A stretch of 53,712 bases of DNA from contig WRMH01000019.1 of the NCBI GenBank assembly GCA_009777235.1, forward strand, positions 1 through 53,712, read 5' to 3'. Numbering within the stretch: the first letter of the stretch is position 1; each line of letters begins with the position of its first letter. The notes beneath the pieces were generated by a model, which did not search any database, was not told the DNA's origin, and saw only the letters and a program-made list of their open reading frames with translations. Of this stretch, positions 32,462 to 40,601 are shown one piece after another. Source of the DNA: Oscillospiraceae bacterium (lineage in GTDB: Bacteria > Bacillota > Clostridia > Oscillospirales > Oscillospiraceae). The position numbers and the translations under genes are program-made.

Positions 32462-33288
32462 AAAAGAAAAACAAAAGGCGGGGCATTATACGGGTGATAA
32501 TCCGTGAACTTGGCTGCTTTTTCAAAGGCGTGGCGAAAAACCTCTTTACGCGGGAATTTCTCACGGTGCTGATTCCGCTTTTGGGACTGTGGGAGCTATT
32601 GCCAAGACTTGGCATAGTCAACGACAGGCTTGTGCCGCCCCTGAGCGAAGTCGCCGCAACATTTTGGACGATGATAGCCGAACGGGGCTTTGTATCTGAC
32701 ATAGGCGACAGTATGGGCAAGTTTTTCTTGGGGCTTGGGCTTGCAATCGCGGCGGCGATCCCGGTCGGGCTGCTCATGGGGTGGAATATATCAATTAGAA
32801 AACGGGTTTTGCCGCTCTTTCAATTGCTCGCGCCCATACCGCCGCCCGCGTGGGTGCCAATCACCGTCATAATTTTTGGGGTAGGCTTGCCAATGCAGAC
32901 ATTTTTGATTTTCTTGGCGGCATTTTATCCGATCTTGTTCAATACTTACGGGGCTGTAAAAGACACCGACCCGCGCTACTTAGCCTCGGCGCGGATTTTT
33001 GGGGCAAGCGAGCTTACGCTTATTTTGAGGGTGTATTTTTATAGTTCGCTCGGAGCGATTATTATGAGCGTTAAGACCGGCGTGGCGATGGGTCTTGTGA
33101 TGCTGACAATTGCGGAAATGTATGGCGGACGGACGGGAATCGGCTATGTTTTAAATGAAGCGAAGGATTATTTTAGAATTTCGCAGATGGTGGTATGTAT
33201 GGTTACGCTCGGTGTGATTGGCTGGTTTTTGATAGAAATCTTAAAGTTTGTTGAGCTGAAAATGAACATATGGGTCAATGCAAAATGA
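32452..33288 (+). CDS. ABC permease, SsuC/TauC type
   Basis: A 278-residue permease with about six transmembrane helices. Family segments VPPLSEVAATFWTM, AAIPVGLLMGWNISIRK, the EAA-like loop PILFNTYGAVKDTDPRYLASARIFGAS and ISQMVVCMVTLGVIGWFLIEI are present. The start is uncertain: GTG at 32452 (preceded by GGGAG) is preferred, giving overlap with the small upstream gene; TTG at 32434 or 32455 would also work. The ATPase gene starts inside its stop codon. Confidence 0.88.
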   Translation: MLLKKKNKRRGIIRVIIRELGCFFKGVAKNLFTREFLTVLIPLLGLWELLPRLGIVNDRLVPPLSEVAATFWTMIAERGFVSDIGDSMGKFFLGLGLAIAAAIPVGLLMGWNISIRKRVLPLFQLLAPIPPPAWVPITVIIFGVGLPMQTFLIFLAAFYPILFNTYGAVKDTDPRYLASARIFGASELTLILRVYFYSSLGAIIMSVKTGVAMGLVMLTIAEMYGGRTGIGYVLNEAKDYFRISQMVVCMVTLGVIGWFLIEILKFVELKMNIWVNAK

Positions 33289-34157
33289 TTGAAGCAAGAA
33301 ATGTAAGTAAATTTTTTTCTATAATAAATGAAGACCGTACCGCTGACGGAATTACGGCAGTGCTGTCGGTATCACTGACGATCGGGGACGGAAAAATCGT
33401 CAGCTTGCTCGGACCGTCCGGCTGCGGAAAGTCTACGTTTTTGGAGATTCTCGGCGGCTTGCAAGCGCCGACGGAAGGCAGCGTATTCATTGACGGGGTG
33501 CAAGTGCTTGAACCGCTGCCGTCTACACGAAAGGAAATGGAGGCTTACCGGAAAAAATATAGCTTCTTATCGCCTTTGGCAAACCGTATGTGGAAAAACC
33601 AGCCAAAACACGACGTCGCCATAATCTTTCAAGATTACGCCATATTCCCGTGGATGACGGTATTGCAAAACGTCACCTTTACGCTAAAACTCAGGGGCGT
33701 CCCCCGTCGGATTCGGGAGGAAAAAGCGGTAGCATATCTGAAAAAAGTCGGACTCGCGGATTCTTTGAGAAAATATCCGTCGCAGCTTTCGGGCGGTATG
33801 CGGCAGAGATTGGCGCTTGCCCGCGCACTGTCTGTTGAGCCGAAAATTATATTGATGGACGAACCGTTTGCCGCGGTAGACGCGCTGACCCGCGAACGCT
33901 TGCAGGACGATTTGCTGCGGTTATGGGGGCAGACGGGGATTACCGTTGTAATAATCACGCACGACACGGATGAAGCCTTGTATTTATCGGATGAAATCGT
34001 GGTGTTTTCCCCAAACCCGGGTCAGGTACGCAATCGGTTTGAGATTGATATATCGCGCCCGCGCAGACGCAGCGACCCGGAGCTTTTGGCGCTGAAAGCG
34101 CGTATAATGTCGCTTTTCAAATATGATATTGACCATGAAAGCGAGTATTCAATATAA
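33285..34157 (+). CDS. ABC ATPase, SsuB/TauB type with insertion
   Basis: A 290-residue ATPase. Walker A LLGPSGCGKSTFLE, Q-loop IIFQDYAIFPWMTV, signature LSGGMRQRLALARAL, Walker B KIILMDEPFAAVDALT, switch His TITHDTDEAL-like (VVIITHDTDEALYLS). Between Walker A and the Q-loop there is an extra ~35-residue charged segment (STRKEMEAYRKKYSFLSPL...KNQPKHD) not usual in SsuB. The start at 33285 gives an ATGA overlap with the permease; the ORF is also open from 33270. It completes the ABC importer of this operon. Confidence 0.9.
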   Translation: MIEARNVSKFFSIINEDRTADGITAVLSVSLTIGDGKIVSLLGPSGCGKSTFLEILGGLQAPTEGSVFIDGVQVLEPLPSTRKEMEAYRKKYSFLSPLANRMWKNQPKHDVAIIFQDYAIFPWMTVLQNVTFTLKLRGVPRRIREEKAVAYLKKVGLADSLRKYPSQLSGGMRQRLALARALSVEPKIILMDEPFAAVDALTRERLQDDLLRLWGQTGITVVIITHDTDEALYLSDEIVVFSPNPGQVRNRFEIDISRPRRRSDPELLALKARIMSLFKYDIDHESEYSI

Positions 34158-34274
34158 AGGGCGGCGCGTTGGTTTTTATAGCGAAAAATCGGGCTCGTAA
34201 TACTCGTAATATATGATAAGAACGCCGTCGGCGGCGTATCAAGAGATAACGATTATGAAAGTGAGTGTTATAAA

Positions 34275-35222
34275 ATGAGTGTTATGTTTCGGTCAAAAAC
34301 CTACGAAAGCATTACCGACGCCATCGGCGCGACGCCGCTTGTACGGCTTTTGAAAGTCTCGTCGGGAATGGGGGGTATTTTGCTCGGAAAACTTGAAGCC
34401 TTTAATCCGGCGGGCAGCGTCAAATGCCGTATCGGCGCCGCAATGCTGGAAGCGGCGCGTAAGGATGGCAGGCTGAGAGACGGCGGCACGGTAATTGAGC
34501 CCACCAGCGGAAATACAGGCATTGGGCTTGCGTTTGCCTGCGCGGCACAGGGGTATCGCCTGATTCTTACCATGCCAGAGACCATGTCAATCGAACGGCG
34601 CAAGTTAGTGAAAATGCTGGGGGCGGAGCTGATCCTCACCCCGGGCAGCGAGGGCATGTCCGGCGCGATAAGAAAAGCGCGGGAGGTTTTGGCGGGAATA
34701 CCCGACGGTTTTATGCCTTTGCAATTTGAAAACCCCGCAAACCCGCAAGTGCATCGTGTTACGACGGCGGAAGAAATCTGGAACGATACAGGCGGCGAAG
34801 TTGATGTTTTTGTTGCGGGAGTCGGCACGGGCGGCACGATAACCGGTGTGGGCGAAATCTTAAAAGAGCGCAAGCCATCGGTAAAAATCATTGCCGTTGA
34901 GCCGGACGCATCCCCGGTGCTTTCGGGCGGCAAGGCGGGGCCTCACCGCATACAGGGTATCGGCGCGGGTTTTGTGCCAAAAATCCTGAACCGATCGGTG
35001 ATTGACGAAATCATCCGCGTCACCAACGAGGACGCCTTTGATACAGCAAAGAGATTGGGGCGCGAAGAAGGTGTACTGTGCGGTATATCGTCAGGGGCGG
35101 CGGTGTGGGCGGCATTGCAGGTTGCGGCAAAAGCCGAAAGTGAAGGAAAAACGATTGTGGTCATGCTGCCCGATTCGGGAGAGCGGTATTTGGCAACGCA
35201 GCTTTCGGACACCGCCGAATAA
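34275..35222 (+). CDS. cysK: Cysteine synthase (O-acetylserine sulfhydrylase), paralogue 1
   Basis: A 315-residue PLP enzyme that makes cysteine from O-acetylserine and sulfide. The lysine motif reads [13 protein letters not shown], with Cys in the place of the near-invariant Asp of SVKDR. The substrate loop [13 protein letters not shown], the phosphate loop [10 protein letters not shown] and the tail [10 protein letters not shown] are intact. It lies 117 bp after the ABC ATPase. The start at 34275 has a poor RBS; the in-frame ATG at 34281 is an alternative. The second copy (35594) keeps SVKDR, so this one may have changed specificity. Confidence 0.92.
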   Translation: MSVMFRSKTYESITDAIGATPLVRLLKVSSGMGGILLGKLEAFNPAGSVKCRIGAAMLEAARKDGRLRDGGTVIEPTSGNTGIGLAFACAAQGYRLILTMPETMSIERRKLVKMLGAELILTPGSEGMSGAIRKAREVLAGIPDGFMPLQFENPANPQVHRVTTAEEIWNDTGGEVDVFVAGVGTGGTITGVGEILKERKPSVKIIAVEPDASPVLSGGKAGPHRIQGIGAGFVPKILNRSVIDEIIRVTNEDAFDTAKRLGREEGVLCGISSGAAVWAALQVAAKAESEGKTIVVMLPDSGERYLATQLSDTAE

Positions 35223-35400
35223 CGCGACACGCCCATTCGCAGACGGCGACACCCGCACCATGCCGTCATCTGTTTCACACAGCCCTTCATTTTTCACACA
35301 GCCTTTCATTTTATGGTTGACAAATAAGAATCGGCAAATTATAATGCCTATTATTCATATATGCAAACTATACGCAACGCAGTTATAAGCAGTGCCAAAT

Positions 35401-35560
35401 GGCAACCTCCAAAAACCCTGAACGAGCAAGATATCAAGTGATTTTTTTGCCATACAAGGCAAATTTACGCAGGAATAATTGCTTTATTTCAAGGAAATTT
35501 AACGAAGTATGGTGAAAAAATCGCTGGTAGATTGGCGTGATAGGGTTTTTGGAGGTTGCC
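35401..35560 (+). repeat. Family-2 160-bp MITE-like element, copy 1
   Basis: A perfect ~19-bp terminal inverted repeat (GGCAACCTCCAAAAACCCT at the left, the reverse complement at the right). AAAT flanks both sides, a possible target duplication. The second copy at 47374-47533 has the same length and very similar body. It is too short to encode a transposase. It lies between the two cysK genes. Confidence 0.9.
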
Positions 35561-35593
35561 AAATTATGAATTATAATTCGGGAGGTAATCAAA

Positions 35594-36523
35594 ATGTCAA
35601 AAATCGCAGGCAGCATAACAGAGCTTATCGGCAAAACCCCTTTGATAGAGCTAAAAGGCTACGCAAAAAAAGAAAATATCAAAGCCAGACTGATAGGAAA
35701 GCTGGAATATTATAATCCGGCAGGGAGCGTCAAGGACCGTATCGCGTGGGCGATGATAAGCGACGCGGAAAAAAGCGGCAAGCTCTCGCCCGGCTCTGTC
35801 ATCATTGAGCCCACCAGCGGAAACACAGGCATCGGGCTTGCGGCGGTGGCCGCGGCAAAGGGGTACAAAATAATCCTCACCATGCCCGAAACAATGAGCG
35901 TGGAACGGCGTATGCTGCTCGCCGCTTACGGAGCCGAAATCGTCCTTACAGAGGGCGCAAAGGGCATGAAAGGCGCAATCGCCAAGGCACAGGAGCTTGC
36001 ACAGCAAACGCCGGGCGCGTTTATTCCGGGACAATTTGAAAACCCGGCAAACCCAAAGGTGCATAAAGAGACGACGGGACCTGAAATTTGGGAAGATACC
36101 GGAGGTGAAATTGATATCTTGGTGTCCGGCATCGGAACCGGAGGTACGATTACCGGCGCGGGTGCGTTTTTGAAATCAAAAAAAGCGGGCATAAAAATAG
36201 CGGCGGTAGAACCCGAAGACTCCCCGATGCTTTCACAGGGGAAAGCAGGCCCGCATAAGATTCAGGGCATCGGCGCGGGATTTGTCCCCGAGGTTTTAAA
36301 TACGAACATCTATGATGAAATCATTACGGTAAAAAACGAAGACGCCTTTGCCGCGGGGCGGCAAATCGCCAAAGCGGATGGCCTGCTTGTGGGTATCTCT
36401 TCGGGAGCGGCGCTTTGGGCGGCGGCACAGCTTGCAAAGCGGCCGGAAAACGAGGGAAAAACCATAGTGGTCATATTGCCCGATACGGGGGAAAGATACC
36501 TTTCAACCGCCTTGTTTGAGTAA
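35594..36523 (+). CDS. cysK: Cysteine synthase (O-acetylserine sulfhydrylase), paralogue 2
   Basis: A 309-residue CysK with all standard motifs: [10 protein letters not shown], lysine in [63 protein letters not shown]. It uses O-acetylserine and sulfide to form cysteine. RBS GGAGG at 35581-35585. It is an obvious tandem paralogue of the 34275 gene, separated by a 160-bp mobile element. The stop is only 5 bp before the family-1 element at 36529. Confidence 0.95.
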   Translation: MSKIAGSITELIGKTPLIELKGYAKKENIKARLIGKLEYYNPAGSVKDRIAWAMISDAEKSGKLSPGSVIIEPTSGNTGIGLAAVAAAKGYKIILTMPETMSVERRMLLAAYGAEIVLTEGAKGMKGAIAKAQELAQQTPGAFIPGQFENPANPKVHKETTGPEIWEDTGGEIDILVSGIGTGGTITGAGAFLKSKKAGIKIAAVEPEDSPMLSQGKAGPHKIQGIGAGFVPEVLNTNIYDEIITVKNEDAFAAGRQIAKADGLLVGISSGAALWAAAQLAKRPENEGKTIVVILPDTGERYLSTALFE

Positions 36524-36528
36524 GAAGG

Positions 36529-36628
36529 GGTCATAAAATTCATTCCGAGAGCGGAGCATGGATGCGGAGCGTCCGAACCGTCTGCGCACGGATGACGCAG
36601 TGGTTCGGGGAGGAATGATTTTATGACC
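36529..36628 (+). repeat. Family-1 100-bp palindromic element, copy B
   Basis: Left end GGTCATAAAATTCATTCC and right end GGAATGATTTTATGACC are near-perfect inverted repeats of 17-18 bp. The interior has nested stems (CTGCG / CGCAG, CGAACC / GGTTCG). The right end contains the TAA stop codon and the preceding codon of cdsA on the opposite strand. Confidence 0.9.
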
Positions 36629-37601
36629 GCGTAATTACCGGTAGCAGCGTCGCGAGCAAAAACATTGACGGAGCGGTAAAGGCCATGCTGTCAAAACGGT
36701 CGAGGACGCCTCCGTGACCCGGAATGAGGCTGCCATAGTCCTTTATGCCGCATTTGCGCTTGATGTACGAAAACACAAGGTCGCCCGCCTCGGTGACAAA
36801 AGCCCCGGCAAGCCCCAAGACAGTGAGCGGAAGATAGGCGATAACCAGCGGTGTTGTGAGATCAAGGACAAGGCCGTATATGAGTATGCCCGCAATACCC
36901 GCAACAATGCCGCCGACACAGCCCTCAACCGTTTTATTCGGGCTGATAGTTGGAAATGCTTTCTTTTTGCCTATTGCAACCCCCGTAAAATACGCGCCCG
37001 AGTCGGTGAGAAATGTCACGACTATCGGAAGCAGCACGAGCAAATGACCCGACGACGGCATCATCTTCAAAGCAACCAAAGCCGATAGCATGAGCGGTAT
37101 AACGAGCCCGGCTATCGGAGCTGTCAGGAACTGCAAAAGGCGAATACGGCGGCAGGAGCGGAAATTTAGCAAAAAATCTATAACCAAAAGACAAATAAGT
37201 ATAAAAGTGACAACGAGTATCAAAGAGATAAATGTCTGAACGCTAAGGGAATTGTACGGGTCGTATTGCGATATATCCGATGAAGAAGTCATAAACGCGA
37301 TGATTCCCACAGAGCCGCTCAGAAAAACGACAAACGGCATCAGTGCCGCGACAATGATTGCGTAAAACGCGGGGCGCAAAGTAACATAGCCTTTTTCGAG
37401 GTTGTTTGTGCCGACGGTGCGCTCGCCGCCGACGGTGCTGACACCGCTGTCGCAAAAATTGCTTACGGCTTTTGTAAACTCCCATGCGGCTATTGCGCAG
37501 ATGACGGAAATGAGCGCTGTGAGGACAATGGGAGGAAGCCAAAATAAAACCGCAAAAAACAGCGGCAGCAGTATTGCGGATACTATAATTCTCGTTTTCA
37601 T
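36621..37601 (-). CDS. cdsA: Phosphatidate cytidylyltransferase
   Basis: A 326-residue integral membrane enzyme that makes CDP-diacylglycerol from phosphatidate and CTP, the branch point of phospholipid synthesis. Several hydrophobic helices and the C-terminal family signature KRKCGIKDYGSLIPGHGGVLDRFDS are present. The loop after the second helix carries an unusual STVGGERTVGTNN insertion encoded by a repeated DNA motif. The start at 37601 is chosen because GGAGG lies 9 nt upstream; that SD sits in the remnant of a family-2 element. The stop codon lies in the end of a family-1 element. The usual neighbours uppS and dxr are absent. Confidence 0.93.
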   Translation of the reverse strand: MKTRIIVSAILLPLFFAVLFWLPPIVLTALISVICAIAAWEFTKAVSNFCDSGVSTVGGERTVGTNNLEKGYVTLRPAFYAIIVAALMPFVVFLSGSVGIIAFMTSSSDISQYDPYNSLSVQTFISLILVVTFILICLLVIDFLLNFRSCRRIRLLQFLTAPIAGLVIPLMLSALVALKMMPSSGHLLVLLPIVVTFLTDSGAYFTGVAIGKKKAFPTISPNKTVEGCVGGIVAGIAGILIYGLVLDLTTPLVIAYLPLTVLGLAGAFVTEAGDLVFSYIKRKCGIKDYGSLIPGHGGVLDRFDSMAFTAPSMFLLATLLPVITRS

Positions 37602-37604
37602 TGA

Positions 37605-37624
37605 GGCGGCCTCCAAAAACCCTG
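37605..37624 (-). repeat. Family-2 element end remnant supplying the cdsA RBS
   Basis: Reads on the minus strand CAGGGTTTTTGGAGGCCGCC, matching 18 of 20 bases of the 160-bp element end. Its GGAGG is the only SD candidate for cdsA. No body sequence remains. Confidence 0.65.
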
Positions 37625-37628
37625 TCTT

Positions 37629-38318
37629 TTACCCCTGCTCCAAGATGTATCCCTCTTTGTACTCCGAGGTTATTGTATATCCCGAGTCCGAAAGTTTTTT
37701 CCTCAGCCGATATATCGCGCTGCTCAGCGAATACTCTTCGGGAAACATTTCCTGCCCCCACACTTTTTTGTAAAGATCGGTCGCGAGCAAGATTTTGCCG
37801 GGATGCGAGACAAACTGCAAAAGCAGAGCAAACTCCTTTTGAGACAGCACAATTTCCTCGTTATTGACGAATGCTTTACCGGACGAAGGTTCACATTTGA
37901 TTGGGCCTAAAACAACAATTTCGGGCAATAACGCGCTGCGGCGCAAGAGCGCCTCGACATGGCTCAAAAATATTGCGGGAGGGCAAGGCTTGGTCAGGTA
38001 ATAGTCGCCGCCGGCGGTCAGACCTCTGAGTATATCCTCTTGCGTGTCCTCGGCGGTCAGCATCAAAACGGGCACATTTGAGGTCTCGCGCAATTTTAAA
38101 AGAAAATCAAACCCGTTCCCGTCAGGCAGCATGACGTCTAAGATTATGGCGCGGGGCATCCCCTCGGCGGCTATGATAGACGAAGCCGCCGCCAGAGTAA
38201 GCGCTTGCCGCAGAGGATGCTGCTTCTCGTCAAGCAGAGCCTTGTTTCGCGCCTGTATCGCGGGGTCGTCCTCGACGAGTAGCAAATAACCTTGGCTTTT
38301 CATATCCGGTTCATTCAT
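37629..38318 (-). CDS. OmpR-family response regulator
   Basis: A 229-residue protein with a receiver domain (ILDVMLPDGNG phospho-Asp, TAEDTQED, LTKPCPPA lysine) and a C-terminal Trans_reg_C winged helix (LSQKEFALLLQFVSHPGKILL, YRLRKKLSDSGYTITSEYKEGYIL). It should be a DNA-binding transcription regulator. It is the last of three response regulators in one minus-strand string; the start overlaps the stop of the next one (ATGA), and no cognate kinase adjoins. The nearby hybrid kinases may feed it. Confidence 0.92.
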   Translation of the reverse strand: MNEPDMKSQGYLLLVEDDPAIQARNKALLDEKQHPLRQALTLAAASSIIAAEGMPRAIILDVMLPDGNGFDFLLKLRETSNVPVLMLTAEDTQEDILRGLTAGGDYYLTKPCPPAIFLSHVEALLRRSALLPEIVVLGPIKCEPSSGKAFVNNEEIVLSQKEFALLLQFVSHPGKILLATDLYKKVWGQEMFPEEYSLSSAIYRLRKKLSDSGYTITSEYKEGYILEQG

Positions 38319-38734
38319 TTGCCTGTCCCTTTCTTCAAGGCTTCCAATTCCCGTTTCATGTTAATAAACAATGCCTGATTAGAAACCCTGCACTTGATAG
38401 CTATGGGGGAAAACGGCTTTGATATATAGTCTACCGCACCGCGTGACAGACCTTTATCCTCGTCGGGAGAGCCGCCAAGCCCCGAGATGATTATCACGGG
38501 TATATCTTTAGTTTCTTCGTGATCTTTCAAAGCATCCATGACGGAAAATCCGTCCATATCGGGCATGATCACATCGAGCAAAATAATGTCGGGAGAGTGT
38601 TTTTTTGCCGCTTCAATGGCATCAGAGCCGTTTGTGACCGCAAAAAGATTGTAGTCAGAGGTTAAGATATTCGATAATAACTTAATGTTCGCGACCTCAT
38701 CATCTACTATGAGAATACTGTTTTTCTTTTCCAT
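38315..38734 (-). CDS. Stand-alone receiver-domain protein
   Basis: A 139-residue CheY-like protein: LIVDDEVANIKLLSNIL, phospho-Asp in DIILLDVIMPDMDGFSVMDAL, TxG-like IISGLGG, and KPFSP. No output domain, so it likely acts by protein contact or phosphorelay. The start at 38734 has AAGGTG upstream; the ATG 18 bp earlier does not. It lies between an OmpR-type regulator and another receiver protein of similar sequence, suggesting local duplication. Confidence 0.88.
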   Translation of the reverse strand: MEKKNSILIVDDEVANIKLLSNILTSDYNLFAVTNGSDAIEAAKKHSPDIILLDVIMPDMDGFSVMDALKDHEETKDIPVIIISGLGGSPDEDKGLSRGAVDYISKPFSPIAIKCRVSNQALFINMKRELEALKKGTGK

Positions 38735-38777
38735 GCTTTTCACCTTCAACACGGCATATACTGTTTTTACGTATACC

Positions 38778-39161
38778 TCAAGACAATCCGTCTAAACGCA
38801 AATGCATTTTCAGGCGTTTTAATAGAATACTCTTTGAAAACGGTTTGAATATATAGTCTTCCGCGCCCAATTCCAAACCTCTGCGCTCATTTTCGGGGTC
38901 GGCTTTCGCGGTCAAAAAAACGACCGGTATGTTTTTTGTTTTCGCGGAGCTTTTGAGAACCTCTATGACGGCGTAACCGTCCATTTCCGGCATTACTACG
39001 TCGAGCAAGATAATGTCGGGAGAGTGTTTTTCCGCGGCTTCAATAGCATCCGATCCGTTTGTAGCCGCAAGCAGCTTATAATCAGACCTCAGCATACTCG
39101 AAAGCACTCCGATATTTGAGGGCTCGTCGTCCACAATCAATACGCTGTATTTCTTACTCAT
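38778..39161 (-). CDS. Stand-alone receiver-domain protein
   Basis: A 127-residue CheY-like protein: LIVDDEPSNIGVLSSMLRSDY, phospho-Asp in DIILLDVVMPEMDGYAVIEVL, FLTAKADPENERRG, FKPFSKSIL. It is closely related to its neighbour at 38315 (shared ATNGSDAIEAAEKHSPD), so probably a paralogue. RBS GGAGG. It follows pilT by 33 bp on the same strand and is likely co-transcribed, which suggests control of pilus retraction or a phosphorelay with the hybrid kinases. Confidence 0.9.
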   Translation of the reverse strand: MSKKYSVLIVDDEPSNIGVLSSMLRSDYKLLAATNGSDAIEAAEKHSPDIILLDVVMPEMDGYAVIEVLKSSAKTKNIPVVFLTAKADPENERRGLELGAEDYIFKPFSKSILLKRLKMHLRLDGLS

Positions 39162-39194
39162 CGCAAATCCTCCATCTTTCCGGCAATGTAATTA

Positions 39195-40238
39195 CTAATC
39201 ATCTTTATATTTAATCATTCCATAATCTATTACAGTTTTTCTTGTGATATGGCCCTCTTTGAGAAGGTTTGCGACAGAGGCTTCCATGCTGATCATACCC
39301 TGACTTGTAGATGTTTCCAAAACAGTGTTTATCTGATGTGTTTTTCCTTCGCGGATATAAGTCCGAATAGCGTTGTTTACGTGCATGATTTCAAACGCGG
39401 GCACCAGCCCCCCGTAAGTGTCGGGCAGCAGAATCTGTGACACCACAGTTTTGAGTACCATCGCAAGCTGCACCCGTATTTGCTGCTGCTGACTGGGCGG
39501 GAAAACGTCTATGATGCGGTCGAGCGTGTTCACTGCGCCGGATGTGTGCAATGTTGAAAGTACAAGGTGGCCTGTCTCGGCGGCAGTCATCGCCGTGCTT
39601 ATCGTTTCAAGGTCGCGCATCTCGCCGAGCAGGATAATATCGGGAGCCTGACGCAGGCTGGCTCGCAGGCCCGCGATATAAGAACCGGTGTCGCTGGAGA
39701 CTTCACGCTGGTTAATGATGCTTTTATCATTCTTATGAAGGTATTCGATCGGGTCTTCCAAAGTAATGATATGGCAGTTGCGGGATTGATTTATTCTTTC
39801 AATTATGCAGGCGAGAGTGGTGGTCTTTCCGCTTCCGGCAGGCCCCGTGACCAACACAAGACCGTTTCTCTCGGATGCGATTCCCATGATTTCGTCGGGG
39901 ATTCGCAGATTTGCGTAATCGGGGATGATAAAAGATATTACTCTTATGACCGCCGCCATTGTGCCGCGCTGCCTGAAAGTATTCACCCGAAAACGAGCCA
40001 CCCCTTTGACATGCATAGAAAAGTCGTCGTCGCCTGTTTCCAGAAAACGCTTCATGGGTCTGCCCGCGATTTCGTATAAGTCGGTCATCATCTTATCTAT
40101 ATCGTCAGGGCCGGATTCGCTTTCTCCCTGTGGGACGATGATTCCGTTGATATTGAAGGAAACCTTGCAATCCACCCCAATGAAAACATCCGAGGCTTTT
40201 GAAGCGACTGCCTGTTCCAGATAATCCCGCAATTTCAC
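39195..40238 (-). CDS. pilT: Type IV pilus retraction ATPase PilT
   Basis: A 347-residue secretion ATPase. Walker A GPAGSGKTTTLACII, Asp box IITLEDPIEYLH, Walker B IILLGEMRDLET, His box TGHLVLSTLHTSGA, all with the PilT pattern (AIRVISFIIP, FPPSQQQQIRVQLA, QGMISMEASVANLL). PilT powers depolymerisation of pili, as in twitching. The start is GTG with AAGGAGGG. It heads the minus-strand response-regulator group and is divergent from the plus-strand PilC/pilin group. No PilB extension ATPase, PilD peptidase or major pilin gene is in the window. Confidence 0.94.
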   Translation of the reverse strand: MKLRDYLEQAVASKASDVFIGVDCKVSFNINGIIVPQGESESGPDDIDKMMTDLYEIAGRPMKRFLETGDDDFSMHVKGVARFRVNTFRQRGTMAAVIRVISFIIPDYANLRIPDEIMGIASERNGLVLVTGPAGSGKTTTLACIIERINQSRNCHIITLEDPIEYLHKNDKSIINQREVSSDTGSYIAGLRASLRQAPDIILLGEMRDLETISTAMTAAETGHLVLSTLHTSGAVNTLDRIIDVFPPSQQQQIRVQLAMVLKTVVSQILLPDTYGGLVPAFEIMHVNNAIRTYIREGKTHQINTVLETSTSQGMISMEASVANLLKEGHITRKTVIDYGMIKYKDD

Positions 40239-40324
40239 GCAATCCCTCCTTTTGTCTGCCTCTTAGAACAGGCAAACCGATGCATATCCATAATAAACAT
40301 TTTTTTATCGTTTGTCAATGTTGA

Positions 40325-40501
40325 AAATTTGAGAAGTTGCCGCTCTGTCAGCGCATAGTGGAGCAAATTAGCCGTTCTTAGCGAAATTTCAGAAAAAGGC
40401 TTGCACTGTTTGAGCAGAGCGAGTTTGCAAGCCGCTGAAATGAGCTTTAGAGCGGCTTTTTGCGCAAGTCCGCGCTGACAAAGCGGCAACCTCTCAAATT
40501 T
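40325..40501. repeat. Family-3 core-and-arm palindromic element, copy 2
   Basis: A 177-bp element with 30-bp terminal inverted repeats, two mismatches (AAATTTGAGAAGTTGCCGCT at the left). The interior has GAGCAAATTAG, AGCGAAATTTC and CACTGTTTGAGCAGAGCGA, then TTTGCGCAAGTC, as in copy 1, but the arms are unrelated to those of copy 1. It sits upstream of the PilT and transglutaminase genes. Confidence 0.8.
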
Positions 40502-40520
40502 AATAAAAAATTGAAAAATA

Positions 40521-40536
40521 TTGGCAAATTTGCCAA
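40521..40536. promoter_or_regulatory. Candidate operator: TTGGCAAATTTGCCAA
   Basis: A 16-bp perfect palindrome 29 bp upstream of the -10 TATACT (40565-40570) of the transglutaminase gene. Its position fits an activator or repressor site; the protein is unknown. Confidence 0.4.
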
Positions 40537-40601
40537 AAAATTACACAAAAATTTTAAAACATGATATACTACATACTACCTCATATGAGAGGGGGTATCT
40601 T

